This document shows positions 1-7,987 of a stretch of 40,765 nucleotides of DNA, one piece after another. Origin of the DNA: Wohlfahrtiimonas sp. (GTDB lineage: Bacteria > Pseudomonadota > Gammaproteobacteria > Cardiobacteriales > Wohlfahrtiimonadaceae). The position numbers and the translations under genes are program-made. The notes below the pieces were generated by a model that had not been told where the DNA came from, made no database searches, and was given only the letters and a program-made list of their open reading frames with translations. Numbering within the stretch: the first letter of the stretch is position 1; every line of letters begins with the position of its first letter. The stretch lies in assembly GCA_030149965.1 (NCBI GenBank), contig JASLHB010000018.1, positions 1 to 40,765 of the forward strand. Reading direction: 5' to 3'.

Positions 1-326
1 GTTGAAGTTTGAGGTGCATGTCGAGAAGGTCGAGAGTCTCGTAAAAACGCGGCAAACAGTTATAATTGCAAACGATAATAACTACGCTTTAGCAGCTTAA
101 GCCTGCTAACTGAAATTAAGATTGTGTTCGTTCGATTCTAATTTCAGTCAACTTAAACGATCTAGAGAGATGTAAGTCCAGGTGCTCCCTCTCAAAACTT
201 ACTGGAACAGCTGAGCTTTGTCCTGCCGATCGGATTAAAGCCAGTTAAATTAAAGATCCGGCTAAACATGTAGTACCAAGGATGGATAGTTTCCGGACGC
301 GGGTTCAAATCCCGCCGCCTCCACCA
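1..326 (+). ncRNA. ssrA: tmRNA (transfer-messenger RNA), 5' end outside the window
   Basis: tmRNA rescues stalled ribosomes and tags the unfinished protein for proteolysis. The resume codon GCA is at 68-70 and the tag reads ANDNNYALAA, ending in TAA at 98-100. The 3' tRNA-like part is clear: a T-arm containing GGGTTCAAATCCC at 301-313, the acceptor strand, and an encoded CCA ending at 326. Compared with E. coli ssrA, about 20-25 nt of the 5' end lie before the window. The gene is the integration target of the downstream island, which restores its 3' end intact. Confidence 0.95.
312..326 (+). repeat. Left attachment site repeat (attL)
   Basis: The last 15 nt of tmRNA, CCGCCGCCTCCACCA, occur again at 24032-24046. 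Tyrosine integrases commonly cross over in the 3' end of tRNA or tmRNA genes. Confidence 0.85.
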
Positions 327-360
327 AACAATGTAAATACTAAGTCAGAGTATTTAAGAG

Positions 361-396
361 AAAGCCACTAAAACACTAGGTTTGAGTGGCTTTTTT
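361..396 (+). terminator. Rho-independent terminator after ssrA (island-borne copy)
   Basis: AAAGCCACT (361-369) pairs with AGTGGCTTT (385-393) and is followed by a T run. A hairpin with the same core follows the 15-bp repeat at the other island end (24054-24092). The element therefore seems to bring its own terminator for the tmRNA gene it restores. Confidence 0.8.
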
Positions 397-440
397 ATTA
401 CTTTTGATTTAGCCTGATTAAGTTTGTTTAGGCGTAAAAT

Positions 441-491
441 AGTAGTATAAATGGTAGTATATTAATTTTTACTCAATAGATATACTACTAT
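441..491. promoter_or_regulatory. Cluster of AGTAGTAT motifs, candidate integrase arm sites or int promoter elements
   Basis: AGTAGTATAA (441-450), GTAGTAT (454-460) and the inverted ATACTACTAT (482-491) lie between attL and the first integrase. Related motifs precede the second integrase (GTACTACTATTA, from 1854) and sit just inside the right end (23951-23973). Their confinement to the two termini suggests arm-type integrase binding sites. The left cluster also overlaps the first integrase's promoter region, so autoregulation is possible. Confidence 0.45.
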
Positions 492-492
492 T

Positions 493-1692
493 ATGGCCAG
501 AATCATCGTACCACTAACGGTTAAGCAAGTGAAAGATGCTAAACCTCGAGAAAAATTATATAGATTATATGATGGGGGAGGATTGCAGCTTTGTGTCCAT
601 CCTAGTGGTAATAAGGTTTGGCGCTTTGATTATCATGATCATAACAAAAAGCGTAAGACTTATACGATTGGTGATGCTAACTTAATTACACTAGCTGATG
701 CGAGATTTAAACGTGATTATTTGCGCATTAAAATTGTGAACGGTGAAGTAATTCAAAGTGCTAGTAATCATACGTATGAGTCTGTCTTTATGGATTGGTA
801 TGAGCGTTGGAAAGTGAACGTTAGTGAGCGGCATCATACTCGTGCAATGAATACTATGGTTGCTGATGTATTTCCTAAGATAGGTAATATGAAGATCTAT
901 GAAATTGAAGCTAAGCATATTGTTGATGCTCTTTTGGCGGTTGAAGCACGAGAAGCATTAGCTCAATTAATTAAAACTAAATCATTTATAAAGCTGACAT
1001 TTGATTTTGCGGTAGCACGAGGTTTGTGTAAGCATAATCCTGTTATTCAGGTATCTAATCAGGCATTTAAAGTAAGAAAGCCTAAAAATTATAAATCTGT
1101 AGCTCAAGATAAAATCTATCAATTTTTTGCAATATTTCAGAATGAAAAGATTAATTTGTCTGGTCGATTGTGCACTGAATTTATATTGAGAAATATCACA
1201 AGGCCAGTAGAATCTGCTACAGCTAGATGGGATCAATATGATGAAAAAATGAAATGTATAGTCATCGATGGCGAAGAAATGAAGGTTGATCGCACTCATT
1301 ACATTCCATTATCTTGGCAGTCTATTGGCATTTTGGATCAAATTAAAGCTCAAAGCCAAGGTGGAAAGTATATATTTCCTGGTCGAAATTTTTCAGGGCA
1401 TATTAGTGTTTCATATCCTTTAGCGTTAGCTAAAAGGCATGGTATTGATACAACAATTCATGGGTTGAGGCATTTAGCTTCAACAATTTTGAATGAAACA
1501 GGTTTATTTGATAAAGATGTGATCGAATCATGTTTAGCACATGTTGATGGCAATAAAACGCGTGCTGTCTACAATAAAGCAAATTATATCAAGCAAAAAA
1601 GAGAGGTTTTGCAATGGTGGAGTGACTTTATTGATAAATGCTCAACTCAAAAAGGTAATGCTGATGCGTTGGATGAGATATATTTAGATTAA
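493..1692 (+). CDS. int: P4-type tyrosine integrase, copy 1
   Basis: This site-specific tyrosine recombinase should integrate and excise the island at ssrA. At 399 aa it has the usual length for the P4/DUF4102 family. The N-terminal arm-binding domain (about 1-90) contains LYRLYDGGGLQLCVHPSGNK. The catalytic domain shows the first arginine in the RNITRPVESA segment, an HGLRH box (H323, R326), a histidine in LAHVDGNK and the nucleophile Y360 in TRAVYNKA. It lies 166 bp from the tmRNA end and points into the island. The start ATG follows an ATACTACTAT motif. A closely similar paralogue follows 175 bp downstream, and which of the two acts at ssrA cannot be told from sequence. Confidence 0.93.
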   Translation: MARIIVPLTVKQVKDAKPREKLYRLYDGGGLQLCVHPSGNKVWRFDYHDHNKKRKTYTIGDANLITLADARFKRDYLRIKIVNGEVIQSASNHTYESVFMDWYERWKVNVSERHHTRAMNTMVADVFPKIGNMKIYEIEAKHIVDALLAVEAREALAQLIKTKSFIKLTFDFAVARGLCKHNPVIQVSNQAFKVRKPKNYKSVAQDKIYQFFAIFQNEKINLSGRLCTEFILRNITRPVESATARWDQYDEKMKCIVIDGEEMKVDRTHYIPLSWQSIGILDQIKAQSQGGKYIFPGRNFSGHISVSYPLALAKRHGIDTTIHGLRHLASTILNETGLFDKDVIESCLAHVDGNKTRAVYNKANYIKQKREVLQWWSDFIDKCSTQKGNADALDEIYLD

Positions 1693-1867
1693 AAATAGTT
1701 TCGTGCCAATTTTTTATTTTTATTTTGTGGTTTGTTTTTAGTTTTATGAAATATTTATCTTTTTAATTAATTGATATTTAATATTGTATTTTATTTTTTT
1801 GATAAATTTTTAATTAGCTGTAAGAATAGTTATCTCTTGAATTTATAAGGTTTGTACTACTATTATT

Positions 1868-3076
1868 ATGGCTAGAATTATTTTACCGTTAACAGTCAAG
1901 CAAGTGAAAGATGCTAAACCACAAGAAAAACTTTATAGATTATATGATGGTAACGGATTGCAGCTTTGTATTCATCCGAGTGGGAATAAAGTTTGGCGCT
2001 TTGATTATCATGATCACAATAAAAAACGAAAAACATATACGATTGGTGATGCTAGTTTAATATCTCTAGCAGATGCGAGAATAAAACGCGATACATTGAG
2101 AATTAAATTAATCAAAGGTGAGGCTATTCAAAATAGCAGCAATCATACATATGAATCCGTTTTTATGGATTGGTATGAACGTTGGAAATATGGTATTTCG
2201 GAGCGACATCATATCAGGGCAATGAATACAATGGTTGCAGATATCTTTCCAAAGATAGGCAATATGAAGATTCATGACATTGAAGTTAAACATATTGTTG
2301 ATGCTCTTTCAGTAATTGAAGAAAGGGGAGCATTGACACAATTAGCTAAGACAAAGTCATTCATTAAACAGGCATTTGATTTCGCTGTGGCTCGTGGTTT
2401 ATGTAAGTATAATCCTGTCATGCAAATATCTGATAAAGCATTTGAAACAAGAAAGCCAAAAAATTATAAATCTGTAGATCAAGATAAAATTTATCAGTTC
2501 TTTGAGTTATTTCAAAAAGAAACAGTAAGCTTATCAGCTAGGTTATGTACTGAATTTATTTTCAGAAATATTACAAGGCCTGTTGAGTCTGCTAAGGCTA
2601 GGTGGGATCAATATAATGAAAAGTTGGGGTGTCTTGTGCTTGGGGAGGAACATATGAAAAAAGGTCGTATCCACTATATTCCACTATCTCATCAATCTAT
2701 TTCTTTGTTAGATAAAGTGAAAAAGCTTAGTGAAGGTGGTATCTATATTTTTCCGCGAAGTGACTTTATTAATCATATGAACCCTTCATATCCACTGACT
2801 TTGGCTGACAGACATGGTATTGATACAACGATTCATGGATTAAGGCATTTAGCATCAACTATTTTGAATGAAACAGGATTATTTAGTCCAGACGTTATAG
2901 AATCATGTTTGTCTCATGTTGATGGCAATAAAACGCGTGATATTTACAATAAAGCAAAATATATCAAACAAAAAAGAGAAGTATTACAATGGTGGAGTGA
3001 TTTTATTGATAAGTGCTCGACCCAAAATGGTAATCTCGCTGCTTTGGATGAATTGCAGTTAATTTTGAATGATTAG
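1868..3076 (+). CDS. int: P4-type tyrosine integrase, copy 2 (tandem paralogue)
   Basis: This 402-aa tyrosine recombinase aligns with the upstream integrase along its whole length; by eye about three quarters of residues match. Catalytic features are kept: RNITRPVESA, HGLRH, LSHVDGNK and Y360 in TRDIYNKA. It has its own upstream region, including another TACTACTATTATT motif just before the ATG. The fic gene follows after 20 bp, so the two may be co-transcribed. Two intact copies could reflect a duplication, a fusion of two related elements, or a recombinase pair. No frameshift suggests decay of either. Confidence 0.92.
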   Translation: MARIILPLTVKQVKDAKPQEKLYRLYDGNGLQLCIHPSGNKVWRFDYHDHNKKRKTYTIGDASLISLADARIKRDTLRIKLIKGEAIQNSSNHTYESVFMDWYERWKYGISERHHIRAMNTMVADIFPKIGNMKIHDIEVKHIVDALSVIEERGALTQLAKTKSFIKQAFDFAVARGLCKYNPVMQISDKAFETRKPKNYKSVDQDKIYQFFELFQKETVSLSARLCTEFIFRNITRPVESAKARWDQYNEKLGCLVLGEEHMKKGRIHYIPLSHQSISLLDKVKKLSEGGIYIFPRSDFINHMNPSYPLTLADRHGIDTTIHGLRHLASTILNETGLFSPDVIESCLSHVDGNKTRDIYNKAKYIKQKREVLQWWSDFIDKCSTQNGNLAALDELQLILND

Positions 3077-3096
3077 AAAGAATATAGGTAATAGAT

Positions 3097-3840
3097 ATGA
3101 TTAATGAAAATTTAAATAAGATTGATGACTTGAGAGATCAGATTCATCGCTTACGTCCATTACCTGAATTAACATTATCTTCTTTACAAGAAGCCATGAA
3201 TCTTGAATGGATCTATCATTCCAATGCCATTGAAGGTAATACGCTGACACTGAATGAAACTAAGGTAATCCTTGAGGGATTAACCGTTGGGCAAGGTAAA
3301 ACTCTGCGCGAGCATTTAGAAGTTATCAATCATCAAGAAGCTATCGATTATATCCAATCTCTCATTCAGAGTGATGCGGATTTAACTGAAAATATTATTA
3401 AAGAAACTCATTATTTGGTGACGAAAAATACAGTTAAAGATGCAGGGGCGTATCGAACACAAAATGTTGTGATCAGTGGTGCATCAACGACACCCCCAAA
3501 TCATATTAAAGTTCCTGAAGCGATGGTGGAATTGATTCAGTGGTTCAATAGTGAAGAATTTAATCAATATCATCCTGTGATTCGTGCTGCATTATTTCAT
3601 AATGAATTTGTGAAGATACATCCATTTAGTGATGGTAATGGCCGTACAGGTCGCTTGTTGAGTAACCTCATTCTAATGCAAGCGGACTATCTACCCGTCA
3701 TCATTCGTGCTGAAAATCGTTTAGCCTATTACGATGCATTGGATTTAGCTTGCCGAGCACAAGACTATTCATTGATTAATGAGTTGTTTATTCAGGAAGA
3801 GTTGAGATCATTAGAAAGATATTGGGATATTGTGGGATGA
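3097..3840 (+). CDS. Fic-domain protein (class II, self-inhibited type)
   Basis: Fic enzymes transfer AMP or related groups from a nucleotide to target proteins, often as toxins or regulators. The 247-aa protein has a complete Fic motif, HPFSDGNGRTGR, starting at H175. An N-terminal inhibitory motif, SNAIEGN (S42-N48), fits a class II protein with its inhibitory helix in the same chain, so a separate antitoxin is not required. It starts 20 bp after the second integrase and ends at a bidirectional terminator. It has no clear membrane or signal segment. The target is unknown; a role in element stability or phage defence is inference only. Confidence 0.88.
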   Translation: MINENLNKIDDLRDQIHRLRPLPELTLSSLQEAMNLEWIYHSNAIEGNTLTLNETKVILEGLTVGQGKTLREHLEVINHQEAIDYIQSLIQSDADLTENIIKETHYLVTKNTVKDAGAYRTQNVVISGASTTPPNHIKVPEAMVELIQWFNSEEFNQYHPVIRAALFHNEFVKIHPFSDGNGRTGRLLSNLILMQADYLPVIIRAENRLAYYDALDLACRAQDYSLINELFIQEELRSLERYWDIVG

Positions 3841-3844
3841 AATT

Positions 3845-3869
3845 AAGCCCCAACTTGATATTGGGGCTT
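3845..3869. terminator. Bidirectional hairpin terminator between fic and the leftward primase operon
   Basis: AAGCCCCAA (3845-3853) pairs with TTGGGGCTT (3861-3869) around a 7-nt loop. It lies between convergent genes and has only short T or A tracts at its sides. Confidence 0.75.
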
Positions 3870-3873
3870 TCGT

Positions 3874-4098
3874 TTACTTCTTATTGGTATTAAAGGTCTT
3901 AACCGTTTCAATAATAGATTCTTTGCTGGTGCTCAAACATTCAGCCACTTGTTCAATAGAATAGATGTAAGTATTACCGCTCCGTTTACCCATTGGAATA
4001 ACACCTTCCTTTTCATAGTTGAGTAATGATTGGTGACATAATAATTTTCCATCAGTAGATAGTAGGTGGCGTAATTGTGTTCTGTTAATAACAATCAT
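3874..4098 (-). CDS. Small putative DNA-binding protein (MerR/AlpA/excisionase-like)
   Basis: This 74-aa protein overlaps the end of the primase gene by the four bases ATGA and has a strong Shine-Dalgarno (AAGGAGA) inside the primase 3' end, so translation is coupled. The segment from SLLNYEKEGVIP to SIEQVAECL resembles the winged helix-turn-helix of MerR-like or excisionase proteins. In P4-like elements small proteins of this sort act as AlpA-type regulators or recombination directionality factors. That role is inferred from size, position and a weak HTH pattern. Confidence 0.6.
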   Translation of the reverse strand: MIVINRTQLRHLLSTDGKLLCHQSLLNYEKEGVIPMGKRSGNTYIYSIEQVAECLSTSKESIIETVKTFNTNKK

Positions 4099-6794
4099 GA
4101 TTGATTCTCCTTTTTATTAAATAAGTAGCAATAAGTTGGTTTGCCATCTCGTATAGCACTACGAAGAGTTTTAGTGCCGACATATGGATAGCGAATTGAT
4201 GTCGAAATAATTTTTTTAATATGTTTGATGTCATCGAGTTGTTGATTGTTTCTGAGAGCAACATCGTAAAATTCGTTGAGATTAATTGCGATTTCATTAT
4301 CTTTTGATGAATGATTGAGCTGAAAAGCTTTGTTGGGCACGTTTGTTGTATTGATTGAAAATGATTCGAAGTATTCATATACATCCCAAAATTGATCCAT
4401 AGATGGGTTATCGCTTACTAGATCCTTTTCGCGTTCTACTGCCAATTCATGGATGTAGGTAGATGCTTTGGCCTTGACGTTATCAGTAATCGGTAAAATA
4501 TCGCACAATGCCTGTAGACAAGACATTAATAAACCATGAGTTAAACCAATGCGTTCGGTTTTTATGTTTGGTAATTTCATGATTGCATTACGGTTTGTAT
4601 TAAATGTTTTTTCAATATTAGATAAGATGCTTTTTTCTTTTTTGAGTACTTCAAATAGAAAGCCAGAAACATCATCTGTAGATAAACGCTGTAAGCGTTC
4701 AGCAGCATCACGAGAGTATTGGCCTTGATGATGGCTTTTGTCGTAATAGATGTAGATCAAGCGTGACAATATTGCTTCTGAACCTGATACTTTATTGTTC
4801 TGAGAAATGACAACAGCACCTCTAAAAGGCTCATCATCCGTATTATTATTGCTACTTTTGACTCCTAAAACACGTGGTGCACGACCATTGAATAGAGGTT
4901 TGATTTCATCAAAACTAAAGGTTTTTTGTTTATGTTTAGTGGAAGCATTAGGATCATTGGTATCACTTTCAATCAAGACTATTGGTAAGTTTGATACTTG
5001 TGATAATGTTCGAGAGCGACCAGAGTTGGATGCAGTTGTTGGATTGATTCCTTCATAGTCAGAACGGCCAACTAGTGACCATAAGAATTCAATTAGAAAC
5101 GATTTACCTGCACCAGCTTCACCTGTAATTTCTAAAAATGGCCAAGCACCATAACGATCACGTAATTGTTCCGCAAAGAGTGAACCAAACCAAAACGTTA
5201 GACAGATTAATCCTTTGGTTCCGAATACAATCATAAAGTCATTAAACCAATCAGTATTAAAAGCTTCAACAGGTCTAAGGCTAGTCATATCAAATGTTGA
5301 TTTGATATTTTTAATTCCTAATTCAAAATAATCTTCGTTATTTTTTTTGTAGATGATGCCATCTGCTACAGCAAAATCATTAAAAATATAGGCTTTATAA
5401 TCTTTGCAGTAACCAATATATTTAATGGTTTCAATATCAATGATATGCTTTGTTTTTTTAGTGAAAATATCATTTAAATGGTGAGTTTCTCCTGTGTAAA
5501 TGGCACCTGATAATACAGCCATCACTTTGTTTTTAAATTCTGAGCCGCTGCCTAGTTGTTTAGGTAAAAAGGCGCTCTTTGAGCTTTTTTGTTCACTCAT
5601 TTGTACTTTTGTATAGTAAAAGGACTCTTCTGTCGCACGATCAAATTGATAGTACAGAATATCAATAATACAATTGGCTATTTCAGTAATAGAGTTGGAT
5701 GCACTAAAAGCTTGATTTTCTAACTCTTCTTTTTCATTTGTGCTGAGCTCCTCATTTTCTTGTTTGTCTAATTGTTTCATTGCTGTGTTGTAAGCTTGGT
5801 TGAAGTTTTTTGGATTAAATTCAAACCAATATGTTTTATAGTTAAACTCAAAGAAAAACTTATGTTGATTGAGAGCTTTCCATATTAACTTTGCTGTAAC
5901 TGATGGGTTTTTAGCAATTAACAGCGCACCATGGAATAAAGCTTTTTCTATACCTTTATCCGTTAATTTTCCTTGAATGAGCCAATCATTCCAATCGGCA
6001 TCTTCATTAGTGATGGCAATGCTAGGATTATTGAATCCTAGATCAATTAATTTTTTATGCCAATTAATTGCAGTCTTTTTAGCTTTATCCTCTGAATCGA
6101 GTGCCACTACAAGTTTAATTTTAGAATTAGCGTATAGGATCTCCTTTAATGTCGTTTCAGGAAAGTTATTGGCACTCATTGCGCTGATTGCAGCAATACC
6201 GATATGACGCAATGCTAAAGCATCAAAGATACCTTCAGTGATCCAAACTTCATCACATTTTGTTGCATCAAAATCAGGATGCATCCATGCCAAACCACCA
6301 TATTTATAACCTTTTAAGAAACGTGCTTTATCAAAGAAGTTTTCAGGATTATCAATGAAGCGTTCCCAATAGCCGTCCATTTCACCATTGTTTTGCATAG
6401 CAAAACGTACAGTTGCTGTTGAGTTGCCAGCAGCAGCAAATGTTTCTTGTGTGAATATACTTGTATCAACTAATGCTAAATTGAATCCTCTCTCATCACG
6501 TAGATAGGCTTTTGCACCAGCTTTAGTGTCTGTTAACATTTCAATTTCATAACGCTTAGAATATGACTGAAATAGTTTAGGGAACAGTTCTCGAGTTGAT
6601 ATTTCATGGTTACAATTCTTAGTACGATCACAGCGCGCCTTATAAGCATCTGTACCCCATATCCAAAATGACTGTTTGCCACATTTTGGGCAAATACCAT
6701 TTTTATAGCGCTTGCCACCACCTTGTGGTTTCGCACCAAATTGCGTACAAAATTCTTGGATAATGGCAGCATCTAATGTTGCGGAATTGGCCAT
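4095..6794 (-). CDS. P4-like replication protein: zinc-ribbon primase with TOPRIM and helicase-type ATPase domains
   Basis: The 899-aa protein resembles the primase/helicases of P4-like satellites and integrative elements. The N-terminus has a zinc ribbon (C35, C38, C55, C61). A TOPRIM-like segment follows, with EGIFDALAL (E187) and VALDSED (D233). A C-terminal P-loop ATPase has the Walker A GEAGAGKS (K564) and a Walker B-like LIESD. It probably primes and unwinds DNA for autonomous replication of the excised island. The start ATG (6792-6794) follows GGGAGAG. A 30-codon ORF with a better ribosome site overlaps the start. The gene is divergent from the XRE repressor, which may control it. Confidence 0.85.
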   Translation of the reverse strand: MANSATLDAAIIQEFCTQFGAKPQGGGKRYKNGICPKCGKQSFWIWGTDAYKARCDRTKNCNHEISTRELFPKLFQSYSKRYEIEMLTDTKAGAKAYLRDERGFNLALVDTSIFTQETFAAAGNSTATVRFAMQNNGEMDGYWERFIDNPENFFDKARFLKGYKYGGLAWMHPDFDATKCDEVWITEGIFDALALRHIGIAAISAMSANNFPETTLKEILYANSKIKLVVALDSEDKAKKTAINWHKKLIDLGFNNPSIAITNEDADWNDWLIQGKLTDKGIEKALFHGALLIAKNPSVTAKLIWKALNQHKFFFEFNYKTYWFEFNPKNFNQAYNTAMKQLDKQENEELSTNEKEELENQAFSASNSITEIANCIIDILYYQFDRATEESFYYTKVQMSEQKSSKSAFLPKQLGSGSEFKNKVMAVLSGAIYTGETHHLNDIFTKKTKHIIDIETIKYIGYCKDYKAYIFNDFAVADGIIYKKNNEDYFELGIKNIKSTFDMTSLRPVEAFNTDWFNDFMIVFGTKGLICLTFWFGSLFAEQLRDRYGAWPFLEITGEAGAGKSFLIEFLWSLVGRSDYEGINPTTASNSGRSRTLSQVSNLPIVLIESDTNDPNASTKHKQKTFSFDEIKPLFNGRAPRVLGVKSSNNNTDDEPFRGAVVISQNNKVSGSEAILSRLIYIYYDKSHHQGQYSRDAAERLQRLSTDDVSGFLFEVLKKEKSILSNIEKTFNTNRNAIMKLPNIKTERIGLTHGLLMSCLQALCDILPITDNVKAKASTYIHELAVEREKDLVSDNPSMDQFWDVYEYFESFSINTTNVPNKAFQLNHSSKDNEIAINLNEFYDVALRNNQQLDDIKHIKKIISTSIRYPYVGTKTLRSAIRDGKPTYCYLFNKKENQS

Positions 6795-6865
6795 ACTGCT
6801 CTCCCATTATTAATTGTTATGTCATTTAATTTAGGTAAAACGATCCCCTGACTATTAAAAGCCAT
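6773..6865 (-). CDS. Possible 30-aa leader peptide overlapping the primase start
   Basis: An ATG at 6865 follows an excellent ribosome-binding site (AAGGAGAT, complement of 6871-6878) and opens a 30-codon frame that reads MAFNSQGIVLPKL at its start. It ends at 6773, 22 bp inside the primase gene in another frame. The overlap could couple translation to the primase. No homologue is recognised and chance is possible. Confidence 0.4.
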   Translation of the reverse strand: MAFNSQGIVLPKLNDITINNGRAVWPIPQH

Positions 6866-6900
6866 AATTTATCTCCTTGAGTTCAATAGTGATTTTTTGA

Positions 6901-7041
6901 TGCATGTATTATGCAAATACATCTTTGGATAATACGGTGATATAGATGGTTGATTATTGGCTTTTAAATAGTGAGTATTTCCCCTAGAATGAATATTGGT
7001 TTTGTGTAATTAAGAATAGCTTAGCAAACTTACGTTTGCAT
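6901..7041. promoter_or_regulatory. Divergent regulatory region with TTTGCAT half-sites, candidate repressor operators
   Basis: The gap between the leftward primase and the rightward repressor contains the inverted repeat TGCAT-N5-ATGCA (6901-6915). Its right arm extends to ATGCAAA (6911-6917). The matching half-site TTTGCAT recurs at 7035-7041 just before the repressor gene. This spacing suits an XRE repressor acting on both promoters, but no promoter pair stands out. Confidence 0.3.
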
Positions 7042-7063
7042 ATCAATATGGAAGTGCATACAA

Positions 7064-7495
7064 TTGATTACTTATTTTGAACGATTAAAAGAAGAAAGAG
7101 AGCGAATAGGACTAAATCAAACGGCATTTGCTGCTGTTGGTGGAGTTAGTCGTATGGCGCAAATAAATTATGAAAAGGGTGCTAGATACCCTGATTTAGC
7201 ATATTTGGAGGCTATAGCAAAAATAGGATGTGATATTCAGTATATTGTTATAGGTAATCGATCTTCTACTGCTTTGACTGATGATGAAGTGGCGTTATTA
7301 GAGAAATTTAGAAGTGCAGATTTACAAGTAAAAGCTTCCGCAATGGCAGTATTAGATAGTAAAATAGAGCCGGATCAAAAAAATGCTACAAGCCCTAAAG
7401 TAACTGGAACCAATATTCAATATACTGAAAAAGGGGATATTTCAGGATCTATGGTTACGATTTCAACTGATTCTAAGAAGGATGCTGATACTTGA
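7064..7495 (+). CDS. XRE-family (phage repressor-like) transcriptional regulator
   Basis: The 143-aa protein starts with a Cro/C1-type helix-turn-helix: RLKEERERIGLNQTAFAAVG, then VSRMAQINYEKGARYPDLAYL (about residues 5-50). This is the pattern of repressors that hold integrative elements quiescent. No ATG is in frame; the TTG at 7064 has a GGAAG ribosome site 9 nt upstream (7050-7054) and is the best start. The gene is divergent from the primase. The C-terminal half is low in recognisable features. After its TGA the same frame stays open into the next gene. Confidence 0.85.
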   Translation: MITYFERLKEERERIGLNQTAFAAVGGVSRMAQINYEKGARYPDLAYLEAIAKIGCDIQYIVIGNRSSTALTDDEVALLEKFRSADLQVKASAMAVLDSKIEPDQKNATSPKVTGTNIQYTEKGDISGSMVTISTDSKKDADT

Positions 7496-7546
7496 AAGGA
7501 TCCTAATATTTCTCTGTATGCGAATACAGAAGATGGAAATATTTAT

Positions 7547-7945
7547 TTGTCTGAAGATCTGAAACCATGCAGTTTTTGTTCTGAAAAGTTTCAAGTTTCA
7601 TCAGATGAACATTCATATTGTCGAGAGTGTTTAGTGCGGGCAAGACAGAATATGTGGCATGAGGGATATAATTCTGAAATAAAAAAATTAAATACTTTTA
7701 CAAGAGTTTCAGTTTTGATAATTCTTTTATCTTGGTTTGTTATCATTTTTCCAATGATTATTACATTTAATTTCATGGGGTTAGTGAGTAGTATCTTATT
7801 ATCATTAGGTTTTGTTTTTTTAGCCTTATATTACCCAATGAAATTGATTCGTAAGCGTGTTCAAAAATATTTGGCTAGTTTAGGTATAGCTGTATCACAA
7901 ACTTATCCTCTAGATCATTATGAACAAAAAGGTATATTTGAATAA
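7547..7945 (+). CDS. Zinc-ribbon membrane protein of unknown function
   Basis: The 132-aa product has four cysteines in a zinc-ribbon pattern (CSFC, then YCREC, within the first 30 residues). Two hydrophobic stretches follow (about residues 52-75 and 77-95), then a basic tail, so it is probably a small inner-membrane protein with a cytosolic zinc finger. The TTG at 7547 is the first plausible start, with a weak GGA 9 nt upstream. The frame is, however, open back to the TGA of the XRE gene with protein-like codons, so the true start could be a non-ATG codon upstream (ATT 7508 or CTG 7514) or read-through. I do not recognise the family. Confidence 0.6.
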   Translation: MSEDLKPCSFCSEKFQVSSDEHSYCRECLVRARQNMWHEGYNSEIKKLNTFTRVSVLIILLSWFVIIFPMIITFNFMGLVSSILLSLGFVFLALYYPMKLIRKRVQKYLASLGIAVSQTYPLDHYEQKGIFE

Positions 7946-7967
7946 GGCACAGTGTTATCTGTGCCTT
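7944..7967. terminator. Hairpin between convergent genes
   Basis: AAGGCACAG (7944-7952) pairs with CTGTGCCTT (7959-7967) around a 6-nt loop, starting at the stop codon of the zinc-ribbon gene. No strong T tract follows, so efficiency is uncertain. It may serve both this gene and the leftward traL. Confidence 0.5.
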
Positions 7968-7987
7968 GTGGTAACAATAATAAGTAA

